From NCBI RefSeq assembly GCF_000313135.1, contig NW_004457297.1, positions 155,714 to 219,713 of the forward strand: a stretch of DNA of 64,000 nucleotides, given 5' to 3'. The translations under genes were made by a program, and so were the position numbers. This document shows, piece after piece, positions 11,832 to 23,400 of this stretch (its first letter is position 1; each line of letters opens with the position of its first letter). The stretch is from Acanthamoeba castellanii str. Neff (taxonomy: Eukaryota; Discosea; Longamoebia; Acanthamoebidae). Below the pieces are notes generated by a model. The model made no database searches. It saw only the letters and a list, made by a program, of their open reading frames with translations, and was not told the DNA's origin.

Positions 11832-12797
11832 TCATCTTCATTGTCCTCATCCTCCCCATCTCCATAACAGTCAATTAGTGCATCAACTGCACCATCACTA
11901 AGCTCCTCCTCGCTAGATTCCTCCCTCTCCTCTTCTGCAATTGCATTGCCCTCTTCTTGCAGCTCACTCTGGCGCTTTTTGATGTACACCACCTCCTCCT
12001 CAGTTGAGAGATGCTGTGGCATGGCCTTCAGCTCGCTGGTGATTTTTTTGTTGATTGCTCCCTGGACCTTGATGTTGTGGCAGCACCGTGTGTGCTCCTG
12101 CGCTACTATGATCATTGCCATGGCCCTCGCCCTTGTTCCTTCCTCAAGACTGTACTTCTCCAGGTCGCTGGCCATGATTTTGGCAAGACAGGGCCACCAC
12201 CATCCTTCGAATTCTGGCTGCTTGTGCAGGCGAAGGAGATCATCTTTCCTCTTCTTCCACTTGTTCTCCTCCTCTTTCTCCTCCACTCACTTGCGCTTCT
12301 TCTTGGCTGATGCTGCCGCCCACTGTTGCTTTTTTTCTTCAGGATGCAAGTTGAGATGAAGACAGGTAGCCTGGGCATTTCTGTTCTGGGGTGCAGTTGT
12401 GGCCACAGCCGAGGTACTGATGGCAGTTGCGCTTGCATCACTTCTGTGTTTGTGTGCTGGGGATGGTAATGGAGGGCGCAGGGGACAGTGGGCACTCCAG
12501 ATGGGATGGTGTGGGCATGCCAGGGGGGGAATGAGGTGGTAGAGGTGGTGGAGAACGGGGGGCTGGTGATTGAGAAAGGGGGAGAGTTGGAGGTGTGGGA
12601 GTCTTAGATCTTGAGATGGCCAGCTCCAGGCGACGCCTATCACCAATCTTTGTGATGCCCATTTCGAGGAGATCGTTGGGTGTGATTGTCAGGATCGAGT
12701 CAAGGAAGGTGAAGCCATTGCTGATGAGCGTTGGAAGCAAATCATCAACCCTCCATCTTGTCGCCCATGATTGCAGTTCGTCTCGGTCGCTCTCCAT
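11828..12797 (-). pseudogene. SAM-domain accessory gene carried by the Tc1/mariner element
   Basis: Starts MESDRDELQSW at 12797. Residues about 8-65 read as a sterile-alpha-motif domain: LQSWATRWRVDDLLPTLISN, then GFTFLDSILTITPNDLLEMG and ITKIGDRRRLELAI. A Pro/Ser-rich linker follows. The second half is in another frame (an intron near 12440-12385 is likely but not phased) and is basic then acidic: KWKKRKDDLLRLH, a helical middle KKITSELKAMPQHL, and a tail of Glu/Asp ending at 11828. A TGA at 12287-12289 interrupts this half at a place where the surroundings are Arg/Lys-rich, in line with a CGA-to-TGA change. It lies inside the inverted repeats, tail to tail with the transposase. SAM domains mediate oligomer or protein contacts; a role in transposition or targeting is inference. 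Confidence 0.6.
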
Positions 12798-12908
12798 GTG
12801 AAGTCAACTTGCAGACAAAAACAAAAAGTGCGCCACGTAGCGTTTTGCTATGTTACGACGCAGGTAATAAATCTGAGCTAACAGGAAAAAACGAAAGGCC
12901 AAAGACAC

Positions 12909-12938
12909 GTCGTGTTTACAGTTTGCGTAGAACAGGAA
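12909..12938 (-). repeat. Right terminal inverted repeat of the Tc1/mariner element
   Basis: Reverse complement of the left repeat with two C/T-type differences; followed directly by TA at 12939-12940. Confidence 0.85.
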
Positions 12939-13084
12939 TATTTATTTTCGGTCTGCCCAAAATGGAGGACCGTAATAAATCTTCGTTTGGCCACAGGAAA
13001 GTTAATAAATCGCCCAGCAGTGTTGACCTCTTCTCTTATGAGGACCTCCGAGATTCTTGGCAGTGCGGCCCAGCACGGCTGGAT

Positions 13085-16000
13085 CTAGTCCAAGCCTGAG
13101 CGATGACCTCTCTCCAACATGTGTCCCTCGTAGGTGCCTCTTGTGATCAATCTGTCACGTGAAGGTGAGCGGCGGAGCGAATGGCAAATGGTAAAAAGAA
13201 GAGTGCGGCCACACACACACACTCACCTGTAGACTTTGACCGCTTGAGTAGGGGCGAACCGCGCCTGGGCTTGAACGTAGCTCTGGTGAGAGCCCCAGTC
13301 GCTGTCGAAGATTATCACCGTATCGGCGGCCGGCAAGTTGATGCCCATGCCACTGACTGGTGTGTGGAGTAGCAGGACGTTGCGATCTTCTGATGAGCCC
13401 TTCTCACAGAAGCGGCCGACGGCGCCCTGACGGTCGTTCTCGCAGACTCCGCTGTCGATCCGCTCGTAGCCGAACTGGCGGAAGTTGAGGTAGTCCTCCA
13501 GAATGTCGAGCATGCGCACCATCTGTGAGAAGATCACCACCTTGTGGCCCTCCGCGATGAGCCTGGGCAGGAGCTGATCGACCAGCACCAGCTTGCCCGA
13601 GCTCTCGATGAGCTTCCGGCTGATCGAGTCGGGGTCGGTGAGCCCATCCAGTATCTGCGCCTCGGCCCCGTTGATGAGGTACGGATGCTGTTGGAGTTGG
13701 ATTAAGGCGCAGCAAATGCGTCAGTCGCACAACAGAGCACCAACCGTTTGCAAAGGGTGAACCTACGTTGCAGCACCTCCTCAGCTGCATCATGGCATTC
13801 AACCCGTCAGGAACGTTACCGCCTGAGAAGAGCGACGTGTTCTATGTAATGCGTGGCGAGGTCAGCAGATCTGGTACTACTGGGATGTCAAGGTGTGCGC
13901 ACACACAGATCAGAGTGGTATCGCAGTACCTGTTCGTAGATGGCCTTGTAGTACTTCTCTTGTATACCGGTAAGTTCCACCTCCAAGATGGTTTCTCCCT
14001 GGGTCGGATCGATGCTCTGCTCCACATCACGTTTCATTCGTCGGAGCTAGATGGACGGGACAGGGTGGCGTCAGTTCGGCGGTGGTGGCACGGCGCTTGT
14101 GAAACCCAATGCATGAAAATGTTAATGTTATGTTTCACACGGAGGGGTGTGTCTACCAGAAGAGGCCTGAGCAAGCCGTGCAGCGCTTGCATTTGCTCCA
14201 TCTGTCCCAAGTCATCGAAGTCATTCCTGAAGTCCTCCAAAGATCTAGAGGAACGCGCAGTGGTAGATAAGACACACAGCACACACAGCGGGACGACACG
14301 ACACGACACACGCAACCAGTCCAGCAGCATCAGCGTGAGATGGTAATCGTTCAAACAAGACATGGCGTGACCATGGAGGGAACGGTACTGGAACTTTTGG
14401 GGATCGAGCAAGTTGAGGAGTGACCACAACTCCTCGATGCTGTTTTGCAGCGGCGTGGCGGTCAACAGCAGCACGTCCGAGAAGCCGTAGCTCTGCAGCT
14501 CCATCACCAGCTTGCTGTTCTGCACTCGCGGAGGAGTGAGTAACGAAAGAGTAAGTCATGGGTGAAGACACGAGTCACTCCGAGTGCCACTGACTGGCTG
14601 GGTGGTGGAAGCGAAGAGGCGCACCTTGTTCTTGATCCGGTGTGCTTCGTCGATGACGGTGTAGCGCCAATCGATGGTTTTCAGGTGTGCACTGTCAGCT
14701 ATCACCATTTCGTACGAGGTCACCAGCACGTTCCACTTGAACAGGTTGGAAATGGCACGGCCCTGCAGCCCCGAGTTGGCGATGATTGTGGACGTTGTGT
14801 CATGGCCAGTGGTCAGTCATCAAGCGACGGAGAGGCGCCCGACCGATCAGAGAAGCCAACGCTGCGCGGAGTGAACTAACTGTGGAGCGCTTCATACCTC
14901 GGCGTCCAGGTTGTTCCATTCGTAGCGGCGAATGACCTGGCGTGCTGCCGCTGGTCCCTGGTAGACGAGCACGTTCATATCTGCAACGTAGAGGGAAAGA
15001 GTTGAGGCCAGGGGTGAAAAAGTTGGCACGCCGCTTCTATAGGTATACCTGTCCAATTTTCGAACTCACGCTTCCACTGGCTAATGGTGGCTAAGGGCGC
15101 GATGACCAAGAAGGGTCCGCGGATCTTCTCCACGGTGAACAGATGCCACATGGCGGCGATGCTCTGCACAGCTTTGCCTGCAAAACGAATGTAAGCTCAA
15201 ATCTCAAAATCGTGATGCACACTTCACAACGGAAGGAGGATCAGGTTGCGCCACGTACCCAGGCCCATTTCGTCAGCGAGCATGACGTTGCGGTGGTGAT
15301 ACCAATTGTACACGAGCCAGTTAAGGCCCTCCAGCTGGTAGTCCCGGAGTCTGTTGCCGTGTTTGAATCTGGTGGGTTGCAGGGGCTGACGTTAGCACCT
15401 GGCCCTTGCGAAGAGAGACATAGCATGGAGCAAAAAGGGTGTGCGCACTCGGGCGACTCAGTATACGGTCGCCATTCCTCGGCAGCGGGACGCTCCAGCG
15501 GACCATTCGATGCCGGCGGCAACTGGTTGATGCGCTTGAACTGCGCGACCTTCTCATCATCCTATCGCAACACACGCCACACGCCACACGCCACACGCCA
15601 CACGCCACACGCCACACGCCACACGCCACACGCACACGCCANNNNNNNNNNNNNNNNNNNNNNNNNNNNNNACCCACACGACACACGCCACACGACACAC
15701 GCACACGCCACACGCCACACGCCACACGCCACACGCCACACGCCACACGCCACACGCCACACGCCACACGCCACACGCCACACGCCACACGCCACACGCC
15801 ACACGCCACACGCCACACGCCACACGCCACACGCCACACGCCACACGCCACACGCCACACGCCACACGCCACACGCCACACGCCACACGCCACACGCCAC
15901 ACGCCACACGCCACACGCCACACGCCACACGCCACACGCCACACGCCACACGCCACACGCCACACGCCACACGCCACACTAGCGTAAGTACTGGAAAGAG

Positions 16001-16391
16001 CACGATCGAAGCAGGGCAGGCCGCCAAGTAGTAGCAAGTACGTTGATGTCGGTGGCGAGCTCCCATGTGCTTTCGTTGTGGGGCTTCGATTCCCACTTCA
16101 CCAGGTATTTGGTCACCGCATTGCCATCGTCGTCCAACTCCTCCTTCACGCCCAGAATCCTGTCGACTTGCGCGAGGTCGGGGTTGAACGGTTTGTCTTC
16201 GTCTTCGCCGTCAAGCGACCCACTTTGGTGGCTGAGCTTGGTCTTCCGACCCGGCCAGCAAAGACGTCAGATTCAGGGAGCCATTCGAAAGACCTCAAGA
16301 AGTGCACCTCAACCACGACCTTGCGTACCTTGGGTTCTTCACCTTGATGCGACTGGTGGTGCTCTCCGTCTGGGGTGCCTATGTCCGACAT
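13085..16391 (-). CDS. CHD-like SNF2 chromatin remodeller with altered ATPase motifs
   Basis: Thirteen exons joining in phase to about 585 residues: 16391-16329, 16242-16042, 15561-15467, 15368-15259, 15177-15049, 14980-14898, 14762-14625, 14519-14389, 14244-14157, 14046-13930, 13841-13767, 13687-13227, 13151-13085. One chromodomain ([11 protein letters not shown] ... [18 protein letters not shown]) precedes the two-lobe SNF2 core: [16 protein letters not shown], motif I DEMGLGKA, motif [10 protein letters not shown], motif [13 protein letters not shown]. Motif I has Ala where the family has Thr (GKT). Motif V reads [11 protein letters not shown] (family STRAGGLGINL) and motif VI reads [10 protein letters not shown] (family QAQARCHRIGQ), losing the arginine-finger region. 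The last exon reaches a stop just where the family continues LGLDxAVL; that motif is present one frame over, so a base error or indel lies near 13110. DNA-translocating activity is doubtful. Confidence 0.8.
15564..15979. repeat. (CCACACG)n heptamer tandem repeat in CHD intron 2
   Basis: Some fifty copies of a 7-base unit fill most of the 480-base intron 16041-15562. A few units are variant (CGCACACG, CGACACA) near the gap. Long open frames here on both strands encode only the repeat and are not genes. Confidence 0.95.
15642..15671. other. Assembly gap of 30 Ns
   Basis: Run of N inside the heptamer repeat. The true repeat length, and thus intron length, is unknown. Confidence 0.99.
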
Positions 16392-16565
16392 TTTTCGGCT
16401 CCTGTTCTGTACTGAGGCAGAATAAGACCGTCGTCAACTGATGAGACCACGGCAGCACGGACAAGACGCACGTCGCTTGCTCTTGGGGCGAACGAGAAAA
16501 GCAGACTGTTGCTCTTCCTCGAAACATTAAAATAACCTATTCAAATAAAATCAGTTAAATTTAAA

Positions 16566-17604
16566 ATGGCGGCACGGGAGCAGATCATGAGCGATTTGGG
16601 TCGATTTCCAAGCTTGGGCGAACTGCTGGAGGCCTTCTTTGCGCCGCCTGGTGCGCCAGAGGAGGTAAGGAAGGACTGCCAGGAAGCATGGAAGGCCCAC
16701 TGCTACAATCAGGACTTCCCCATCTACGAGTGCTGGACTAGCGATTACATCGATGCATTGGCGCGCTACCTCCTCGAATGCAGGCAACGCTACGCGAGCG
16801 ACTATGCAGATGGGAAGCCCCTCCGGGTGCTAGAGGCGGGGGCCGGCACGGGCAAGCTAACATTCGGGCTGCGGCAAGCACTTACCGGCTGGGTCCGCCT
16901 TCCATCAATCAATCCTGCCATCTTTTCCACCATCTTTACACCACACTTGCACAACGTAGCAGCAAAAAGGCTGTGGAGACGAGCACTGCGGGATCGTGAT
17001 CGAGGCGGTAGACAACTCGGAGCGGCCGATGAAGCGCCTCTTCCCCGATGTGGTGCGCGAGGCGGACTACCGAGAGGCCCTCCGAGAGACCGACTACACG
17101 ATCGTGCTGTGTGCGTGGATGCCCTTCGGGGCCGACTGGACCAGCGACTTTCGGAGCAAGGTAGGTGTAGCGCCGAGCGCGTGTCGGTAATGGGCAAGTA
17201 CGCGGCGTTGATCCGGTGGTGGTCGTGTGCTAGGCCAGCGTCAAGGAGTACATCCTGATCGGCCACACCGGCGACGGGCTCAATGGCGACCCCCTGCGCA
17301 CCTGGGGATACCGCAAGCTCTCTTACGAGGACGAGAGCGAAGACGATGACCAAGACGACGAGCAAGTGGAGGGCTACATCGAAGAGAGCGAGCGAGCGTA
17401 TGTGAAGGACGGGTTTGAGCGCGTGGATCTGCCTCACCTCAGCAAATGGCAGCTCTGCCGATTCGACAATGTGAGCTCCCTGAGTGGGCAGGTGCGTGGG
17501 TCCTTGCTCTCAGCCACACGATTGTTCCTCCAAGTCTAACCAGCCACCGCACACACTTGGCGCAGACGGGCAGCTCGCGCACCACCTCCTTCCGACGCAA
17601 GTAG
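16566..17604 (+). CDS. Class I SAM-dependent methyltransferase-like protein
   Basis: Four exons in phase, 266 residues: 16566-16892, 16984-17160, 17234-17491, 17566-17604. The SAM-binding motif I is VLEAGAGTGKLTFGL (residues about 91-105), and a second-strand acidic region IVIEAVDNSERP begins exon 2. TDYTIVLCAWMPFGADW occupies the motif IV position. The third exon has an acidic insert (EDESEDDDQDDEQ). The first intron uses a weak GT donor. The substrate is unknown. It is divergent from the CHD gene with 174 bases between starts, so the two may share a promoter. Confidence 0.75.
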
Positions 17605-18452
17605 ACCGCGATGCGCGTACGCGGTACGGCACGACGGTGCTAGCGATCAACGAGGACGTAACTTTCCCCTCACTTCCAGCAGGATGCTTGTCCGCCACTC
17701 TTCCTCTGTTTTGGATCCGGAACGAAGCGGCGATGAGATCATCTTCCTTCTTGGCGTGGATTGACGAAGCCCGAGGGCAACCATCATCAACAGGGTCGAC
17801 CTCGTTCACGCTACATCGCCCATCACCAGCTTCGCTCACCGCGCTGCATGGAGCTGTTGCCGACGCACCTTCCCGGGAGCTGTATTCTTCGCCGGTTGAT
17901 GGTGTGGAGGTGGGTGGAGGTTTGGCAAGCCAGGCCGAATCCCCGTGCAAACAGAGGACTTGATCACCGTGGATCACCACGGAGTCACCGACGCAAGCTC
18001 TTCCCCTCGTTCCGGCCCACCCTTCTACGTGCGATCTAATCATCACCTGACCTTGCCTCTCGCGTCTCTTTTTGGAGGAATTCAAAATATCCCGCCTCCG
18101 TTAACTGACAAATGATTCAAATTTTTAAATGTGAGAAAAGGTAGCGGAGTGATTGTTGTCGACTATGCGTTGGGGCAGGTCAGGCGAAAAGGCGATGGAG
18201 CGGGCGGCGAAATACCCCCCGCATCGTTGGGCAATGAAGTGGTGGGTCCGGTGCTTCGCAGTTGACCCGGTGGCCGGCAAGGCGCTCCGCCATAAATATG
18301 AAGAGCACTCACCGCCTGCGCCCACCACAGTTGAGCAAAAGAAGGCACACCACCACACCAACTCTTCATTCTTCCTTCAACTTGCCATTTTAGTGCAGAT
18401 CGCTCAAGATCTGCAGAGAGATTAGATTGAAATCCAAAACATTTAAAGAGAG
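17605..18452. other. 848-base interval with no gene I can support
   Basis: Open frames occur on both strands (for example 18085-17510 on the - strand) but none has recognisable motifs, a consistent splice pattern or family similarity. The section 18070-18150 is AT-rich and 18420-18452 is an A-rich leader directly before the sterol reductase start, as expected for a promoter. Confidence 0.5.
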
Positions 18453-19508
18453 ATGGCAACCGTCGTCAGAGAACGCGCTGGCCGCGACGTCGATCGCGCC
18501 ATGGGTGCCGTGCACCGAGCCGAGGAGAAGATGAAGGACAAGCTACACGACGAGTCGATCCTGCGGGGCTCACCCCCCGGGAGCTCTGCATCTGCCGATG
18601 CCAAGCCCTGGGGCGACTGGGGCGGCTTCGAGGGCGAGTTCGGGGGCCACTTCACCACCGCCTTCCTCACCTTCTTCGTCCCCACCATCCCCTTCCTCCT
18701 CTACCGCGCCTGCACCGACTACGACTGCTCCGTCGTCGCTCCGCTCCAGGACCTGGCCGCCGGCCGGTGGACCCTCGCGGGCCTCTGGGCCGGCATCCCG
18801 CCCGCCACCCCGACGGCCTGGGCCGGCTTCGCGCTCTTCATCGCCTTCCAGGTCGCGCTCTACTTCCTCCTCCCCGGCCAGCGCACCATGGGCCTCCCCA
18901 CGCCCGCCGGCAACGTCCTCCCCTACAAGATCAACGGTATGCCGGGTCACGCGTGTGTCGTGTGTCGTGTCGTGTCGTATGCTGACGTGGGCGTGTGTCA
19001 TGTGTGTGCAGCGCTGGCGGCCACGCTGGTGACGATTGGCGCGTTCTTCCTGGGGTCGTACGGTCTCAACCTGTTCCCGGCCACGTTCGTGTACGATAAC
19101 TACGGCCCGCTCATCACCGTCGGCACCATCTCGGGCTTCGTCTTTGCCCTCCTCGCCTACCTCAAGGTGCGTGTGCCGGTGTCGTGTGTGTTGTGTGTGT
19201 TGTGTGTGACGAGTGTGCGGTTGACTGACGTATGCATGACAGGGAGTGTACGCGCCGACCAACAGGGACGCGTCGGTCCACGGTCAGTTCTTCTACGACT
19301 TCTGGATGGGCGTGGAGTTGAACCCGCGCATCGGCAACTTCGACATCAAGATGTTCTCCATCGGCCGCATCGGCATGATCGGGTGGGCCATCGTCAACCT
19401 CTCGCACGCCGCCAAGCAGTACGAGCTCTACGGCCAGCTGTCCAACTCCATGGTCCTCCTGCAGGTCCTCCAGATGATCTACATCATCGATTGGTACCGC
19501 ACTCATCA

Positions 19509-19544
<36 letters not shown>

Positions 19545-20234
19545 CGGTTTTTTAACTCCGATTGCGTGTGCAGGGCGTGGAAGGAGGCGTGGTACACGCA
19601 GACGCTCGATATCATGCACGACCACTACGGCTTCTTCATGGCCTACGGTTCGACCTGCTGGGTGCTCACCATCTACACCTCGCAGGCGTGGTTCCTCGTG
19701 CACCACCCCAACCACCTGTCGGCCGTCGAGGTGACCCTCATCCTGGGCATGAACATCCTGGGCTACACCCTCTTCCGACTGACCAACGACGAGAAGACCG
19801 CGTTCCGCGCGAGCAAGGGCAAGGTGACGATCTGGGGCAAGCCCGCCCGGGCCATCGAGGCCGTCTACAAGACCGCCGACGGACAGGAGCGCCACAACCT
19901 GCTCCTGGCCTCCGGCTTCTGGTCCCTGTCGCGCCACTTCAACTACCTCTGCGATCTCTTCATCACCGCCTCGTTCTGCATGTGCGGCGGCTTCTCCTCC
20001 GTGATCCCCTGGACCTACCAGGTACGCTCTCCACAGTCGGAGCTAAAATGGCGTGTTAAATGTGCGGATTTTCACTCTACGTTTCTGTCTGTGCTGTTTC
20101 CATAGGTGATGATGACGTGGCTGCTTCTGGACCGGGCCAACCGCGACGACAGGCGATGCCGCTCCAAGTACGGCAAGGCCTGGAACCAGTATTGCAAGGA
20201 GGTGCCCTACATCATCATCCCCGGCGTCTACTGA
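18453..20234 (+). CDS. DHCR7: 7-dehydrocholesterol reductase / sterol delta-7 reductase
   Basis: Five exons in phase, 488 residues: 18453-18936, 19012-19166, 19243-19493, 19574-20021, 20106-20234. NADPH-dependent reduction of the C7-C8 double bond of sterols in the ER membrane, the last steps of cholesterol/ergosterol-type synthesis. Diagnostic blocks: GVELNPRIGNFDIKMFSIGR, NLSHAAKQYE, MHDHYGFFMAYG, LLLASGFWSLSRHFNYLCD, and the C-terminal KYGKAWNQYCKEVPYIIIPG followed by VY. These match DHCR7/DWF5 more closely than the delta-14 reductases. Eight or so hydrophobic segments are visible. The N-terminal 60 residues are hydrophilic. Introns are GT/CA-rich, one with a long (CA)n tract at 19506-19543. 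Confidence 0.92.
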
Positions 20235-20487
20235 GAGCAGTGTGACAGTGGCCTTCTTCCGCTCTTTCCAATTTTGCCTTCTTCTTCACCTCCACATTAT
20301 GTCCATAGCCAACCCCCACACTTATGATCATAAAACAAACCCATCTTGCCCAGCCAGCATTTAACAGAAGACACATCGTTGTTGTTCTATTTTGATTTGT
20401 CCTTTCGTGTACATGTGCGGTTCACATCTATGTTCGTCGTAGCTCAGCTTCTTCTTGCTCACTCCGCACCATCAGTATACAAATGCC

Positions 20488-23400
20488 TTAGGCGTCGACG
20501 GTCTCGGTCGCGTGTCCGTCATCATCGGCAGCTGCAGCCTTCTCGCCACACTCTTCGACGTCGGCGCTTGCGGCCTCGCTGGCCTCGTCGTGTTCCGGCT
20601 GCGAGGGCTCGGCGTCGCCAGCGACGGCAGGTGCGGCAGCCGTGGCTTCGGCGGTGGCGACTTCGTCGACGCGTCGCTGCTCGGACGAGGCGGAGACCTG
20701 CACCGGCGCAGGGGCGGCGGCGGGCTCGTCGGCGAGGTGCTCCTGGGTGGGGTCGATGTTGTACTTCTTGTTGAGCTTGTTGAAGAAGTCGGACATGAGC
20801 TCGGTGGGCTTGGCCGCCTCCTCCTCGATGCCCTGAATCTTGGTCTGGATGCGCTTCTCGATGACCTGGACCAGGTCGCGGCTACTATCGTGGAGCCGCC
20901 ACTCGTGGAAGCACGCCCGGAAGGTCACCGGCTCCTCGCCCGACAGGACCACCGTCAGCGGGAGATCCGCCGCCTCTCGCCCGTCGACGCTCTTGGCCCG
21001 GTCGATGTACTCCTGCGCGATCTCACGGGCCATGCGCCTCTCCTTCTCAGACGAATCGCGGCCCGTCCAGATGAACACCTCGTTGTAGGCGTCGAGTAGG
21101 AAGACGTCGAGCTCGTCGAGGTCGGACTGCGAGTAGGACAGCACCTCGTGCACGGCCACGACGCCCGTGGCCTCCGAGACCTGGAACACGCGGGGCCAGC
21201 CGTAGGGCCTCCCGGCAAAGTTGGCATACTCGGCCTTGCCGCCCAGCTCGAGCCAGAACTCGTCCGTCTCGCTGCCCTCCTCCAGCACCACGACCTCCCT
21301 GTGTGTGTGTGTGTGTGGAGTGTGTGTGTGTGGTTTAGCTCCGACACAAAAAAAGATCAAAGTTGAGTCGTGGTGGTCATACTTGTCTTCGCCCATGTGC
21401 TGGACGAGGTGGTCGGCCATGGCCTTGCTCTCGTCGGTGGCGCCAGCGCCGAGCCACTTGAAGGCGTGGGTGGCGGTGAAGAGCACGAACACGCCGGCGG
21501 ATGACAGCTGGGCCGCCCCGATGTGCTCGACCTGCACTGCCCGCACATCCTGCGGCGACGTGCCCCAAATGCCGTAGAGGCTCTTCTCCGGCCGCGGCGC
21601 GTCCGGATCCGCCCCGCAATGTACAATCATCAGACCTGAGAAGAGAAAAATAATATTGGAAATAATGAGCAATAAAACCCACTAAATAAAAACAAAATAA
21701 CACAATTTCCGTGATTTAAATTGGATTTAAAGAATAAAATAAAAAAGTTGGCAGTACCTTCGAAAAGGGTGCGGAAGTAGTCGGATTCGGCGAAGAGCTG
21801 GTGGCGGATCTGGATGGGGGCCTTGCCGCCCTCGGACTCCATCTTCTCCTCGAGCTGCTCGTAGAGGCCCGTCTGGTAGGCGATGTAGTCGCTGGGCGCG
21901 GCCCTGCTGCCGCCCAGGAAGTAGGCCACCGACCTGATGCTCTCCTTGATGGTGAACGAGTACAGCACGATGTAGCTCCGCCCGTTGTAGAACTCGCCAA
22001 AGTTGTCCTCGCCCACGGCCGCCGCGTGCGACTTGTCGTCAATCACCCAGATCTGCCACCGCGTGCGGTTTAAGTTTGTGTTGCGTGTGCGTGTCCGTGT
22101 GCGTGTCCGTGTGCGTGTGCGTGTGCGTGTCGCGGGTGTTGCGTATACCTCAACGAGGCCGGAGTCTTCGTCGATGCCGGGGAACTCCTTGTCGGGGCTG
22201 AACTCGTCCTTCTCCGGGCGGGCGTGCATGAGATCCACGTCGATCTTGGGCTGCACCGCTGGCGTCGCCGCAATGTTGGCCTGCTGCTTGCGGAACTCGA
22301 TCTCTCTGTCGCAGAGTGATCAGTGACCACTCCTCCAAACGGTCGACGCACACGGCACGGCACGGCACACACGACCAACGACACGACACGACACGACACG
22401 ACACGACACGACACAACACGACACAGAGAGAAAAAGAAGCATGTGGGCGTTACCGGAAGTCTCGGGTGGGGTGGATGTCGACCCAGTTGGCGAACTTGCT
22501 CTTGAACAGCACGGTCTCGGTGCCCTCGAGCATGCGCGTCATCGGAGTCCACGAAGGTCGCTCGAACATGGTGAGGAAGTCCTATGTGCGCGTGCGTACT
22601 GTAAGGTGCTGTGTGTTGCGTGCTGTGTGCTGTGCGCGCGCAATGTGTTGCGTGGGTTCAGACACACGTACATCGGCAAGCATGATGCCGCTGGCCTTGC
22701 TCTCCCAGTCGGACTTCTTGCCGACCCAAATAAATATCTCCGTTTCGCAGTCGAGGATGTAGGTGAAGGTCGACTCGAGCATATCTCGTACAAATGGAGT
22801 CTCGGTGATCGGGATGGCCTGCATGTCGCCGTCCACCTCCATCACCCTGCGTGTGTGTGTGCGAAGCGTGCAGTGATGCGTGTGCGGTGGTGCGTTGCGG
22901 CGTTCGTTAGACAAGAAAAAAGGGGAGAGGTAGGCGGTGAGTGCGTGTGCGTACTTGTAAAGGAAGACGGACTCGGCCATCTCCTCGGCGACCTCCTTGT
23001 CGGTCATGGCCTCTTCCGCCGGGGCGATTTCGCCCTTGCCGCCCATGACCTCCCAGAACAGTGGGCTGTTCTCTCGCTCCGCGCCCAGCAGCAACGACAC
23101 CATGCCCATTCCTGAACAGCAGCCGCCGCAGTTTCCGTTCAGCAAAACATATCCACTCTGCACGACAACTCCCACACGAGCGCGCGGTTGGTGTGGTAGG
23201 TTACCTTTGTTCTCAGAGTTGATCATGTTGGCGATCTCCAGGCCCTTGCTCTGCTTCACCAGGCCGGCTTCCTTGCCCACCCACACGAAGATGTTCTTTC
23301 CCGCATCCAACACAAATACATCGCCTTCGTTCAGCGAACCGCACGTCGCATCCACCTGTAGGACCGATAAGAACACAACGAGTCAGGAAACAGGTCAATC

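Larger units (their letters stand above)
10599..12938. mobile_element. Tc1/mariner (IS630-like) DNA transposon, 2340 bp, complete ends
   Basis: Bounded by 30-base terminal inverted repeats (10599-10628 and 12909-12938), each flanked by TA (10597-10598 and 12939-12940), the target duplication of this superfamily. The two repeats differ at two positions only, each a CpG in one copy and TpG/CpA in the other. Inside are an IS630/Tc1-type transposase on the + strand and a SAM-domain gene on the - strand, arranged tail to tail. The interior is markedly poorer in CpG than the flanking genes. It sits between the small gene at 10107-10555 and the 3' end of the CHD gene. The coding parts are degenerate, so it is probably no longer autonomous. 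Confidence 0.85.

Noticed and set aside
15564..15979. Possible CRISPR array or internal telomere repeat
   Set aside because: Units are contiguous with no spacers, and the unit is not a known telomere repeat; it is a simple satellite inside an intron.
15143..16096. Long open frames on both strands through the CCACACG array
   Set aside because: They encode only the heptamer repeat and cross the N gap; the array lies in a well-phased CHD intron.
17510..18085. A 191-codon open frame on the - strand
   Set aside because: No motif, no signal, no splice support; kept only as part of the unassigned interval.
22316..22762. Open frames across the ACACG/GTGTC stretches near 22.4 kb
   Set aside because: These are villin introns with short tandem repeats.
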